Shown here: piece after piece, positions 7,439-15,271 of the stretch | How positions within the stretch are numbered: the stretch's first letter is position 1 | How the letters are laid out: each line of letters begins with the position of its first letter | Origin: Undibacterium sp. | Lineage (GTDB): Bacteria; Pseudomonadota; Gammaproteobacteria; Burkholderiales; Burkholderiaceae | Reading direction: 5' to 3' | DNA length: 29,720 nucleotides | Assembly (NCBI GenBank): GCA_014376575.1 | Contig: JACMRF010000060.1 | Coordinates: 1 to 29,720, forward strand | Made by a program: the position numbers and the translations under genes | The notes under the pieces: generated by a model | The model's database searches: none | What the model was told of the DNA's origin: nothing | Seen by the model: only the letters and a program-made list of their open reading frames with translations

Positions 7439-8277
7439 GCCAGATTCTGATTGTTGGCGCCAACTCAGCCTTAGCACGAGACGCCATGCCCATCTTATCG
7501 CAACGCCATAAAATCATTACGGCGGGTAGGAGTGGCTGCGATATTATTTGTGACATCACAAAAGATATAGTTATCCCTGAAGGAACGGATGTGGTTATAA
7601 ATTTTGCAGCAGGGTTTGCCGGAACAAATGATGACGAATTCTTAAATACATTTAAGACAAACACACTCGGAATTCTAGCTATTTGTGCCGCCGCCAATCA
7701 GGCAAATGTGGGGTATGTGGTTAATATTTCTTCGGTATTTGCAGAGCTTATCCCTGAACATCCGCAATATACAATCTATGCCTTGTCGAAAAAACAAGCT
7801 GACGAGCTAGCCAGCTACTTCTGCTTACTGCGTAATCTGCCTTTGCTAACGCTTCGCCCTTCACAAATCTACGGCGATACTATGGCTTACGCCAAGCACC
7901 AGCCATTCTTATATGAAATCATTGATCGTGCTGCGCACGGCAGAGACATAACTGTATTTGGAGAGCATGATCCGCAACGTAATTACATACATAGCGCCGA
8001 TTTAGCGACTATCATAAGCTTGGCGGTTGACGCCCGCCTTGAGGGTACTTACAGCTGCTTATACCCAGAGAACATTGGCATTGCCGAGATTGGCAAAATA
8101 GCAGAAGGAATATTTGGCAAGGGCAGTACTATAGCGTTTGACCCTACGAAACCAAATACGCCCGACACCGTCTTCTCAATTAATACGGAGCTGTTTGAAG
8201 CTTTAGGATATTATCCACGTATTTCAATGGAGACCGGTATCACACAAATAAAAACGTACATGGAGGCGCATGTATGA
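7435..8277 (+). CDS. NAD-dependent epimerase/dehydratase (extended SDR)
   Basis: 280 residues. A Rossmann fold opens at ILIVGANSALA (4-14); the glycine motif is looser than the usual GxxGxxG. INFAAG near 55-60 is the expected NAD-binding segment, ISSVF at 98-102 supplies the catalytic serine region and YALSK at 115-119 is the catalytic YxxxK. RPSQIYG follows as in sugar-nucleotide epimerases and dehydratases. Likely substrate is a nucleoside-diphosphate sugar, with epimerisation, dehydration or ketone reduction all possible. Its ATG overlaps wbqC and its stop overlaps the ATP-grasp gene (ATGA), so dosage is coupled to both. It is a little short for RmlB/GalE (about 330), nearer the size of RmlD-like reductases. 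Confidence 0.88.
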   Translation: MSQILIVGANSALARDAMPILSQRHKIITAGRSGCDIICDITKDIVIPEGTDVVINFAAGFAGTNDDEFLNTFKTNTLGILAICAAANQANVGYVVNISSVFAELIPEHPQYTIYALSKKQADELASYFCLLRNLPLLTLRPSQIYGDTMAYAKHQPFLYEIIDRAAHGRDITVFGEHDPQRNYIHSADLATIISLAVDARLEGTYSCLYPENIGIAEIGKIAEGIFGKGSTIAFDPTKPNTPDTVFSINTELFEALGYYPRISMETGITQIKTYMEAHV

Positions 8278-9251
8278 AAACTATTTTAGTGTCTGGAGCC
8301 TCCGGCATTGTTGGGTACGGCGTGCTCAAATCGTTGCGTGCGGCCAACCCAGGATTGTTCACATTGATAGGAACATCAATCTATGCTGACTCAATTGCGC
8401 CTGCCTTTTGTGATATTTTTGAGCTGGCGCCGATGACAAGTGAGGAACACTACATTGATTGGTTGTGCGAAATTATAATAAAGCATAAAGTGGACATGAT
8501 TGTTCCAGGCATCGATGCAGATATGCAGGCATGGAATACGAGCCGCAGTAAAATTGCAGAAACAGGTGTCGTAGCATTACTCAATACGGCTGATCTCATA
8601 ACGCTTTGTTCAGATAAATGGCTATTTTATGAAAGCTTAGAAAGCAATGGGTCAGCATTGGTCATTGAATCTCGTCTGGAAGGCGACTTCAATCAGCTAA
8701 AAGAGAGTTTTGGCATGCCATTTTTGTTGAAACCACGCAGGGGTTTTGCCTCTAAAGGCATTGTGATTGTGGATTCAGAAGAGTGCTTCAACGAGCACAA
8801 AGTAGATCTGGGTTCCGTAGTAATGGCGCAACCAATTGTTGGTTCTAATGACGAAGAATATTCGGTTTCAGCTTTTTTTGATGTAGACAGCCAATTGCGA
8901 TGCTTGATGAGTATAAGGCGTAAACTTGCAAAAGAAGGCTACACCGAAAAGGCCGTTGTGGAAATACTGGCAGGTGTCGAAGCCGCAATCCTCGAGCTTG
9001 CCGAGTATTTCAAGCCAGTTGGGCCAACTAATTTTCAGTTCCGTGTACACGCAGGCCAGCTCAAAATTCTTGAGATTAATCCTCGCGTATCTTCTGCAAC
9101 ATCAATCCGCACAGGTTTTGGGTATAATGAGAGTATGATGAGCGTCGACTATTTCTTAAACAATGTCTTGCCGAGCCAGCCAAAAATTAGCTCTGGCTAC
9201 GCAATCAGATATGTTGAGGACCATATTTTCTATGATAGCTCTACTGTCTGA
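8274..9251 (+). CDS. ATP-grasp ligase (carbamoyl-phosphate-synthase/PylC-like)
   Basis: 325 residues. The pre-ATP-grasp Rossmann-like domain opens with ILVSGASGIVGYGV (4-17). The ATP-grasp core shows FLLKPRRGFASKG at 150-162, where K153 and the glycine loop would hold ATP, and LEINPRVSSATS at 266-277, whose E267 and N269 fit the metal-binding pair. Such enzymes activate a carboxylate as acyl phosphate and join it to an amine or thiol. Between a sugar aminotransferase/epimerase set and a phosphoesterase, the simplest idea is that it couples an amino acid or other carboxylate to an amino sugar; this is inference, as substrate residues cannot be read. It overlaps the epimerase by 4 bases and the phosphoesterase by 20. 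Confidence 0.88.
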   Translation: MKTILVSGASGIVGYGVLKSLRAANPGLFTLIGTSIYADSIAPAFCDIFELAPMTSEEHYIDWLCEIIIKHKVDMIVPGIDADMQAWNTSRSKIAETGVVALLNTADLITLCSDKWLFYESLESNGSALVIESRLEGDFNQLKESFGMPFLLKPRRGFASKGIVIVDSEECFNEHKVDLGSVVMAQPIVGSNDEEYSVSAFFDVDSQLRCLMSIRRKLAKEGYTEKAVVEILAGVEAAILELAEYFKPVGPTNFQFRVHAGQLKILEINPRVSSATSIRTGFGYNESMMSVDYFLNNVLPSQPKISSGYAIRYVEDHIFYDSSTV

Positions 9252-9924
9252 CATTCACGGTAATTATGTTGCCCTCAAAGAAGTCCTAAAGGCTATTGAT
9301 GAAATGGGAATTACTGACATATATTGCCTGGGTGATAGTGTCGGCTATTATTCCCAAGTTAATGAGGTGCTTGATGCTTTGCGTCACCGCGGCGTGAAGA
9401 GCGTGCTCGGCAATCATGACTGGTATCTGCTTTCAGATAGTTTTTGCGATCGATCGCAGACTGTAAATGACACGATTGAGTATCAAAGAAAAATTATAAC
9501 GGCCGACAATCTTGATTGGCTTAAATCGCTCCCTGTGCACTTATACCATGATGGCCTGAAGATGGTTCATGGTGGATGGACAAATCCGGTGGATGAGTAT
9601 CTCGAGCCGACCAAAGAGTACTTTGAGAAAGTCGGTGGCACATATTTTGCGTCGGGCCATAAGCATATACCTCGGATTGAAGACTATGGAAACAAAGTAT
9701 ATTGCAACCCAGGATCGGTGGGCCAACCACGGGATGGCGATAACCGCGCTGCGTTTGCTACCTGGGATGGTAAATCTTTTTCATTACACCGCGTAGCGTA
9801 TGATTTTTACGAAACCGGCAGGCTCATGGAAGAAGCTGGATTTGATGGCTATTACTACCAACGGTTAACAATTGGAGCCACAGATAACGGCTGGTATGCA
9901 GAGTCGGAAGCAGAAAATGTTTAA
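9232..9924 (+). CDS. Calcineurin-like metallophosphoesterase (YfcE/phosphodiesterase type)
   Basis: 230 residues from the ATG at 9232, which puts the first metal motif SDIHGNYVAL at residues 6-15; the open frame from 9163 adds only sequence overlapping the upstream gene. All five metallophosphoesterase blocks are visible: DxH (D7, H9), GDSVGY at 34-39, GNHDW at 60-64, VHGG at 112-115 and GHKH at 142-145, followed by NPGSVGQPRDG at 159-169 as in YfcE-like phosphodiesterases. It should be an active, cytoplasmic, dimetal phosphoesterase. Inside a sugar operon it may remove phosphate from a sugar intermediate or split a phosphodiester. It overlaps the neighbours by 20 and 8 bases. Confidence 0.9.
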   Translation: MIALLSDIHGNYVALKEVLKAIDEMGITDIYCLGDSVGYYSQVNEVLDALRHRGVKSVLGNHDWYLLSDSFCDRSQTVNDTIEYQRKIITADNLDWLKSLPVHLYHDGLKMVHGGWTNPVDEYLEPTKEYFEKVGGTYFASGHKHIPRIEDYGNKVYCNPGSVGQPRDGDNRAAFATWDGKSFSLHRVAYDFYETGRLMEEAGFDGYYYQRLTIGATDNGWYAESEAENV

Positions 9925-10888
9925 GTGGAATAAACTTGGTAAAGTCTTTGACCCAGCTGATTATAAAAGTGATGACCGACCCTGGCTTGATGAATACGCG
10001 CAGGCACCAGCAACGCTCGTATTTAATGATTTTGTGCGAGTATATTTTTCTTGTCGCCCGCCTCGAGGTGCCGACGGCCAATTTGTCAGCTACACCGCCT
10101 ATATAGACCTCGATCGCAAAAATCTCTTCAACGTGCTTAATGTTGCCCAAAACCCAATTATGTCACTTGGGAAAAAAGGCTGTTTTGATGAATTTGGCAC
10201 ATATCCAACATCGGTCATACAAAACGGTGACGAGTTATGGGCATACTATGCTGGCTGGACTCGTTGTGTCTCGACACCATTTAACGTTGGTATAGGATTG
10301 GCTAAAAGCATAGATCAGGGTATGACATTTGAGCGCCTGGGTGACGGGCCTATTTTGCCGTACACGCTAGAAGAGCCGTTCACTATTAGCGGTCCTAAGA
10401 TACGAAAGTTTAAGGAAACCTACTACCTCTTCTATGTGGCAGGTAACGCATGGCTCGAAATTGACGGGCGCTCAGAGGTATCTCATCGGATTAGAGTTGC
10501 AACGTCTACGGATGGGCTAAACTGGACTCGCCAAAATCAAGATATCATTGAGAATTATTGGGATGATCACGAGTCGCAGGCTAGCCCGGATGTTTTTTAT
10601 GCTAATGGCATGTACCACATGTTTTTCTGCGGCTGGGTTCCTGAAAGCTTTCGCGAAACTAAAGCACGCAGAATTGGCTATGCAAGTTCCACAAATTTAA
10701 TCCATTGGAAACGAGATGATTCCAAGGCGGGGATAACTATTTCTGAAGACAAACGTGCGTTTGACAACGAGATGGTGGCATACCCGCACGTGTTCGAATT
10801 AGACGGCAAGACGTACATGCTCTATCTGGGTAATTCGGTTGGTCGTCATGGCTTCGGCCTTGCCGAACTCGAAGGAGAGCTGTCATGA
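9917..10888 (+). CDS. Five-bladed beta-propeller glycosidase-like protein, first of a tandem pair
   Basis: 323 residues, no signal peptide. Blade-like repeats with alternating aromatic strands are visible: VRVYFSCR (40-47), LWAYYAGW (107-114), YYLFYVAGN (169-177), YHMFFCGW (233-240) and YMLYLGN (300-306). This spacing is that of the GH43/GH32/GH130 propeller superfamily. Acidic positions shared with the next gene include GCFDEFG (88-94), EEPF (152-155), the DDHESQ stretch near 216-221 and DNEMVAYP (283-290). Intracellular location inside a biosynthetic operon argues against a digestive role; trimming, transfer or binding of an intermediate is more likely. The ATG at 9917 overlaps the phosphoesterase by 8 bases. 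Confidence 0.8.
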   Translation: MFKWNKLGKVFDPADYKSDDRPWLDEYAQAPATLVFNDFVRVYFSCRPPRGADGQFVSYTAYIDLDRKNLFNVLNVAQNPIMSLGKKGCFDEFGTYPTSVIQNGDELWAYYAGWTRCVSTPFNVGIGLAKSIDQGMTFERLGDGPILPYTLEEPFTISGPKIRKFKETYYLFYVAGNAWLEIDGRSEVSHRIRVATSTDGLNWTRQNQDIIENYWDDHESQASPDVFYANGMYHMFFCGWVPESFRETKARRIGYASSTNLIHWKRDDSKAGITISEDKRAFDNEMVAYPHVFELDGKTYMLYLGNSVGRHGFGLAELEGELS

Positions 10889-11844
10889 TGCATTGGCAAA
10901 AACTTGGTCAAATATTCGATTTTTCCAGCTCGTCGTTTACTAACCGTTACGCCAGCCATGCTCAATCCCCGCAAGCACTAGTGCTTGAGGACAGGATCCG
11001 CATCTACTTCTCCACGCGCACTAATGATGCGCCTGGCCAATTTTTAAGTCACGTCCAGTATGTCGATTATGACTTCGATCTCAAGACCATCATCGATTCT
11101 TCAAAGCATGAGGTCTTGTCTTTAGGCAAACGTGGCTGTTTTGACGAGCATGGTATTTTTCCGCTTAGTCCAGTTAGAGTTGGTGATAAAATTTATGGAT
11201 ACACGAACGGAATATCGCGTCGTGTCAGCGTTGCCGTAGAAACCGGCGCTGGCCTTGCTATCAGTACTGACAGTGGATATACGTATCAACGAGTAGGCGA
11301 CGGGCCAGTTGTGAGTGCAACAACCGACGAACCATTTCTGGTTGGCGACCCATTTGTGCGCGTGTTCGATGAAAAGTTCCACATGTTCTACTTATTTGGC
11401 AAGAAGTGGAGTGACGCTACAGATGATGCTCACGCCGAGCGCGTGTACAAGATTGGCCATGCTACATCAGATAATGGAATAGATTGGCGAAAAACGAACA
11501 CGTCATTAATCCCTGATGTAATTGACGAGAATGAGTGTCAGGCTTTGCCCACCGTTATTAAGCTCGATAATCGCTATCACATGTATTTTTGTTTCCGGCA
11601 CATGAAAGGTTTTAGAGACGACGCGACGAAGGGTTACAGGCTTGGCTACGCATATTCTGATGATCTAAAACAGTGGAACCGGGACGACAGCCAAGTGGGC
11701 ATCTCGGTTTCTGATGAGGGTTGGGATTCGGAGATGATGTGTTACCCAAATATTTTTGAATGCAACAACGAAGTCTACTTGCTATATAATGGTAATAATT
11801 TTGGACGAGATGGATTCGGAATAGCAAAACTAACTGACAGGTAG
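10885..11844 (+). CDS. Five-bladed beta-propeller glycosidase-like protein, second of a tandem pair
   Basis: 319 residues, clearly a paralogue of the gene before it along its whole length: HWQKLGQIFDF near the start, IRIYFSTR (38-45), LSLGKRGCFDEHG (78-90), RVGDGP, DEPF, an ENECQALPTV block in place of the HESQASPDV block, and DSEMMCYPNIFE followed by YLLYNGNNFGRDGFGIA at the end. The shared acidic residues are the likely catalytic or ligand set; regions between them have diverged. No export signal. Its ATG overlaps the stop of the first copy (either of two adjacent ATGs could serve), and a methyltransferase begins four bases after its stop. Old duplication with divided function is the simplest reading. 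Confidence 0.8.
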   Translation: MMHWQKLGQIFDFSSSSFTNRYASHAQSPQALVLEDRIRIYFSTRTNDAPGQFLSHVQYVDYDFDLKTIIDSSKHEVLSLGKRGCFDEHGIFPLSPVRVGDKIYGYTNGISRRVSVAVETGAGLAISTDSGYTYQRVGDGPVVSATTDEPFLVGDPFVRVFDEKFHMFYLFGKKWSDATDDAHAERVYKIGHATSDNGIDWRKTNTSLIPDVIDENECQALPTVIKLDNRYHMYFCFRHMKGFRDDATKGYRLGYAYSDDLKQWNRDDSQVGISVSDEGWDSEMMCYPNIFECNNEVYLLYNGNNFGRDGFGIAKLTDR

Positions 11845-11848
11845 GCAT

Positions 11849-12592
11849 ATGGCAAATACAAGAGATTACAACGAAGAGTTTGACGACAATGTAGGGCGGA
11901 AATATGCGTATGGGTTCGACTTTGACGTGATGCATCCGTATATGATCCGCTCCTTTGAGCCATTCTTTCACACGCGGGGAAATTTGCTGGAGTTGGGTAG
12001 CTGGAAAGGTGACGTCACGAAGCGCCTTGCAGATCATTTCGATGACATTAGCTGTGTTGAAGCTTCTGATGTGGCAGCTGAAGAGGTGATCAAAAAGATG
12101 GACGGCAATGTGACTATGTATAATGCTCTTTTTGAAGAGGTTGAGCTGCCAAAGGTATACGATAATATCGTTATGACGCATGTCCTTGAGCACCTCGATG
12201 ATCCGATTAAGGTACTAAAGCGCATCAACGATGAATGGCTGTCGGATACTGGCCGATTATTCTTGGTAGTACCGAACGCGAATGCCCCATCACGCCAAAT
12301 TGCCGTAAAAATGGGATTGATCAACCACAATACTGCAATCACAGACGCCGAGAAAGCCCACGGCCACCTCATAACCTACACACTAGACACATTGGAGCGA
12401 GATGCCCGCGCCGCAGGCCTTAAAGTGGTATTCCGGAGTGGGGTGTTCTTTAAAGCGCTTGCTAACTTCCAGTGGGATGAGATACTCAAGACAGATATTG
12501 TCTCCCCAGAGTATCTCGAAGGCTGTTATCAGCTTGGCCAACAGTATCCTGATCTATGCGCAAGCATCTTTTTACTTTGCGAAAAAGGCTAA
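11849..12592 (+). CDS. Class I SAM-dependent methyltransferase
   Basis: 247 residues. Motif I is LLELGSWKGDVT at 46-57, where the second glycine and the acidic residue fit SAM binding; CVEASD near 69-74 is motif II; IVMTHVLEHLDDP at 107-119 is the post-motif typical of Methyltransf_11/UbiG-like enzymes that act on small molecules or glycans. An AGGTAG stretch ahead of the ATG can serve as ribosome binding site. Position in an operon with Wzt suggests methylation of a sugar, and possibly of the chain end, since Wzt C-terminal domains in other systems recognise methylated or phosphomethylated termini. The fully visible motifs make the family secure; the substrate is inference. Confidence 0.87.
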   Translation: MANTRDYNEEFDDNVGRKYAYGFDFDVMHPYMIRSFEPFFHTRGNLLELGSWKGDVTKRLADHFDDISCVEASDVAAEEVIKKMDGNVTMYNALFEEVELPKVYDNIVMTHVLEHLDDPIKVLKRINDEWLSDTGRLFLVVPNANAPSRQIAVKMGLINHNTAITDAEKAHGHLITYTLDTLERDARAAGLKVVFRSGVFFKALANFQWDEILKTDIVSPEYLEGCYQLGQQYPDLCASIFLLCEKG

Positions 12593-12601
12593 CAAGAGTA
12601 G

Positions 12602-13684
12602 ATGCAAAAACCTTTGCTATCTGTTTGTATAATCACTTATAATCACGCCAAATACATACGCGAGTGCATTGACAGTATTCTTGAGCAGCAACTTACCGTT
12701 CCATGGGAAATTGTTATTGCCGACGACCATTCTACGGACGGTACTAGAGAAATCATTCAAGAATACCAAAAGAAGTATCCTGATCTTATACGATTAATCC
12801 TGCAAAAGAAAAATGTTGGCGCCGAGCAAAACTGGCTAGATCTGCTTGCAAATCCAAAATCCAAATATTTGTTATATGCGGAAGGTGATGATTTCTTTAC
12901 GGATTTATCTAAGCTACAAACACAAGTAGCGTTTCTAGAATCACATAGTGAATATTCCATCTGTTTTCATCCTGTGCGAATTATGTATGAAGATGGCAGT
13001 GTGCCTGATGAAATATATCCTACACCCGACATGCAGGCAAAAAAGCAGTTTACAATACAAGCACTACTTGCACACAATTTCATGCAAACAAATTCGGTGA
13101 TGTATAGGTGGCGCTTTGCGAATCAAGACGTGCGCAATATACTGCCCCGAAACATTGCGCCCGGCGACTGGTACCTGCATCTACTACATGCGCAAGTTGG
13201 CAAAATTGGCTATATCGAACGTGTGATGGCGGTGTATCGTCGACATGAAGGAGGTGTTATGTGGAACGCTCATGCCGATTTGGATCGATTATGGACTAAC
13301 CAGGGCATTAAATATCTTGGTATGTTCTGGGAAGCTTTAAAGCTTTGTGGCTCAAACTCGGCGCAGCGGAAAGTAGTTTTGAGACAAATATATGACATGT
13401 TTGAGCGCTTCATGGATCTGGACGGGCGCAAAAGTACAAAGCTATTAGTCCAGGCGGCACAAATATATCCTGAAGCACTGCAATATTACGCAACGGAACT
13501 CAGACATGCTATGCACCGTGAAATTGATGAAGCGCACGAGTTGCAGGTACTACGTTCTCGGCTTGCTGAAAGCGAAGCGAAAGTTGAAAGCTATGCCCAT
13601 GAATTACGCTCTCTCAAAAACTCAAAATTTTGGAAGATGCGAAATCGCGGTGCTGTAATCGTGGGCAAGAAGCCAATAAGGTAG
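12602..13684 (+). CDS. GT2-family glycosyltransferase with C-terminal coiled coil
   Basis: 360 residues. The GT-A domain starts at once with LSVCIITYNHAKYI (6-19), then IADDHSTDGT (39-48) and the metal-binding EGDD at 94-97. RRHEGGVMW near 210 fits the family's acceptor-side segment. After about residue 305 comes a heptad-like helix rich in Leu, Glu and Ala (LQVLRSRLAESEAKVE), then a basic tail, so the protein may dimerise or dock on a partner. AAGAGTAG lies just before the ATG, giving weak Shine-Dalgarno complementarity. It is the last gene of the run from 2495; 42 bases and a new -10 box separate it from the next GT2. Donor sugar is unknown. Confidence 0.9.
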   Translation: MQKPLLSVCIITYNHAKYIRECIDSILEQQLTVPWEIVIADDHSTDGTREIIQEYQKKYPDLIRLILQKKNVGAEQNWLDLLANPKSKYLLYAEGDDFFTDLSKLQTQVAFLESHSEYSICFHPVRIMYEDGSVPDEIYPTPDMQAKKQFTIQALLAHNFMQTNSVMYRWRFANQDVRNILPRNIAPGDWYLHLLHAQVGKIGYIERVMAVYRRHEGGVMWNAHADLDRLWTNQGIKYLGMFWEALKLCGSNSAQRKVVLRQIYDMFERFMDLDGRKSTKLLVQAAQIYPEALQYYATELRHAMHREIDEAHELQVLRSRLAESEAKVESYAHELRSLKNSKFWKMRNRGAVIVGKKPIR

Positions 13685-13688
13685 TTTT

Positions 13689-13712
13689 GGCCTCATGCTC
13701 AATGGCCTCATG
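13689..13712 (+). repeat. Two direct 9-bp repeats (GGCCTCATG) upstream of the 13727 gene
   Basis: Copies at 13689-13697 and 13704-13712, start-to-start distance 15 bases, lying where the missing -35 element should be. Possibly a regulator site, possibly chance. Confidence 0.35.
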
Positions 13713-13713
13713 G

Positions 13714-13726
13714 TATAATTTCTGCA
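13714..13726 (+). promoter_or_regulatory. Consensus -10 box directly before a start codon (predicted leaderless promoter)
   Basis: TATAAT at 13714-13719 is followed by seven bases (TTCTGCA) and then the ATG at 13727, so transcription would begin at or one base from the start codon. No good -35 lies at 16-18 bases. A 9-bp direct repeat, GGCCTCATG, occupies 13689-13697 and 13704-13712 just upstream, where an activator could bind. Confidence 0.5.
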
Positions 13727-15271
13727 ATGCTTTCATTACTCCTCAGGGTTGTACTCCCTCCTTTCAGTCGTAGGCGGCAAAAAGTGAGCTGGTTTATTGA
13801 TCGCCTAAGAAATAGGCGATCAATAGCTTACAATCGCAATCGATATAATACCGCCCGCCAAAATTATTATGCCCACGCTACAGCTGAAATACTTACATCC
13901 CAGGACGAAAAAATATCTATTGTTGTGCCCTGTTTTAACACCCCAGCTAAGTATTTCGAACCCCTACTTGCAAGTGTTTTTGCGCAGAGTTATCAAAACT
14001 GGGAACTGGTGTTGGCTGATGCATCGAACCAACAGAAAAAAACGGATTATTTGCGTGCAAAAGCGCGGGCTGACACCCGAATTACCTATTTTAAAATTCC
14101 AAACCAAGGTATTGCAATCAATACCAACGCCGCTATCGAAAAAGCCAACGGGCACTATATTGCGTTTTTAGACCATGATGACACCCTTGACCCTGATGCA
14201 TTGGCGACATCAATGCAATTCTTCGTCGATAATCCGGAATACGGCTTGGTTTACTCCGACGAGGACAAGGTGAGTGACGACGGTGAGTATTATTTTGAGC
14301 CGCACTTTAAACCTGACTTTTCACTTGATATGTTGCGCAACGTCAATTACATTACCCATTTCGTTGTTGCAAAAAAGGCATTAGTCGACGGTCTTAAAGG
14401 GGTACGAAGTGGCTTTGACGGCGCCCAGGATTATGACTTTTTGCTTCGGGTTGTTGATACGGGTACCAAAATTGGACACATAGCTAAAATTCTTTATCAC
14501 TGGAGGCAAGCTGACGGTTCGACGGCCGCAGATTTTTCCAATAAACAAGATGTTACCGATGCCGGCTGCCGCGCACTTGACGAGCATTATTTGCGCAGAA
14601 AAATTGAAGGTGTGAAGAATACGGCAATTGCGCATCGCCCTGGCTTTTATCGGCCAGTCTGTAGTCAGAAGCTATCCGGCCTAATAATATTCGTTGATTT
14701 AGCGAACTTACATCTTTCGTCTATTGAACGTAATTTTATTATTGAAAGATACAAGAGTAATCACGACGTAATGGCTCACAAAATAGTAGTGACCGAAGGA
14801 TTGCCAGCCAGCGGGGCTAAGACCGACAAGGCATTAGTGGTTCGTGGTGCGTTTATACCTGCTAATGATACCAGTGACCTTTTCTCATTATTCGTGTTAG
14901 CGAGTGAGGGCGGTGTTGCCGGGGTAGCACCTAAGTTAGTGCGGAATGGCAGGATCTATGACATGGGATTAGTTACTATAGCTGGCCGGTCGGAATACTT
15001 GTTCCGAGGGCTCAACCCTAACAAATCAATTGGCTTCGGCTCGCTCGAGTGGGTAAGAAACGTTAATGCGTTAAGTGGTGCTGTCGGTATTGAGACAGGC
15101 CGCCCGGGCAGATATGCAGTATGGTCACACACCGAATTTGTTGCCTTTGACAAAATCAATGCAGTTGTAAGTAGCGACCAGGCATATTTCTATAATCCAA
15201 ACGTAACTGAACTGTCAGAGCTTGTTGAGCAATCCAGTGATTATATTGCTGACCTTTTGGAGATTAAATAA
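13727..15271 (+). CDS. Large GT2-family glycosyltransferase
   Basis: 514 residues. A basic, Arg-rich N-terminal 60 residues precede the GT-A domain: ISIVVPCFNTP (63-73), LVLADAS (94-100), FLDHDDTLDPDAL (147-159) with the metal-binding DHDD, then YSDEDK and FDGAQDYDFLLRV, the acceptor-site segment seen in RfbF/WbbL-type chain-building enzymes. The last roughly 200 residues form a second region, also seen in long bacterial GT2 proteins, whose role I cannot assign. The ATG at 13727 sits seven bases after a TATAAT. A perfect 13-bp hairpin is encoded at codons 23-33. The stop overlaps the next start by one base (TAATG), so the two GT2 genes form a pair. Confidence 0.9.
   Translation: MLSLLLRVVLPPFSRRRQKVSWFIDRLRNRRSIAYNRNRYNTARQNYYAHATAEILTSQDEKISIVVPCFNTPAKYFEPLLASVFAQSYQNWELVLADASNQQKKTDYLRAKARADTRITYFKIPNQGIAINTNAAIEKANGHYIAFLDHDDTLDPDALATSMQFFVDNPEYGLVYSDEDKVSDDGEYYFEPHFKPDFSLDMLRNVNYITHFVVAKKALVDGLKGVRSGFDGAQDYDFLLRVVDTGTKIGHIAKILYHWRQADGSTAADFSNKQDVTDAGCRALDEHYLRRKIEGVKNTAIAHRPGFYRPVCSQKLSGLIIFVDLANLHLSSIERNFIIERYKSNHDVMAHKIVVTEGLPASGAKTDKALVVRGAFIPANDTSDLFSLFVLASEGGVAGVAPKLVRNGRIYDMGLVTIAGRSEYLFRGLNPNKSIGFGSLEWVRNVNALSGAVGIETGRPGRYAVWSHTEFVAFDKINAVVSSDQAYFYNPNVTELSELVEQSSDYIADLLEIK
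13795..13825 (+). promoter_or_regulatory. Perfect 13-bp stem-loop inside the start of a GT2 gene
   Basis: TATTGATCGCCTA (13795-13807), loop AGAAA, TAGGCGATCAATA (13813-13825): 13 of 13 pairs, with a further T-G pair outside. It lies 68 bases after the ATG. No T-run follows, so intrinsic termination is not indicated. A role in translation, RNA stability or protein binding is possible. Confidence 0.55.

Noticed and set aside
11612..12193. 193-codon antisense frame
   Set aside because: It runs across the end of the second propeller gene and the start of the methyltransferase on the other strand, both firmly supported; no family signature.
12628..12647. Tandem TATAATCAC-like repeats near the start of the GT2 at 12602
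   Set aside because: They encode the conserved IITYNH segment of GT2 enzymes, so protein conservation explains them; not a promoter.
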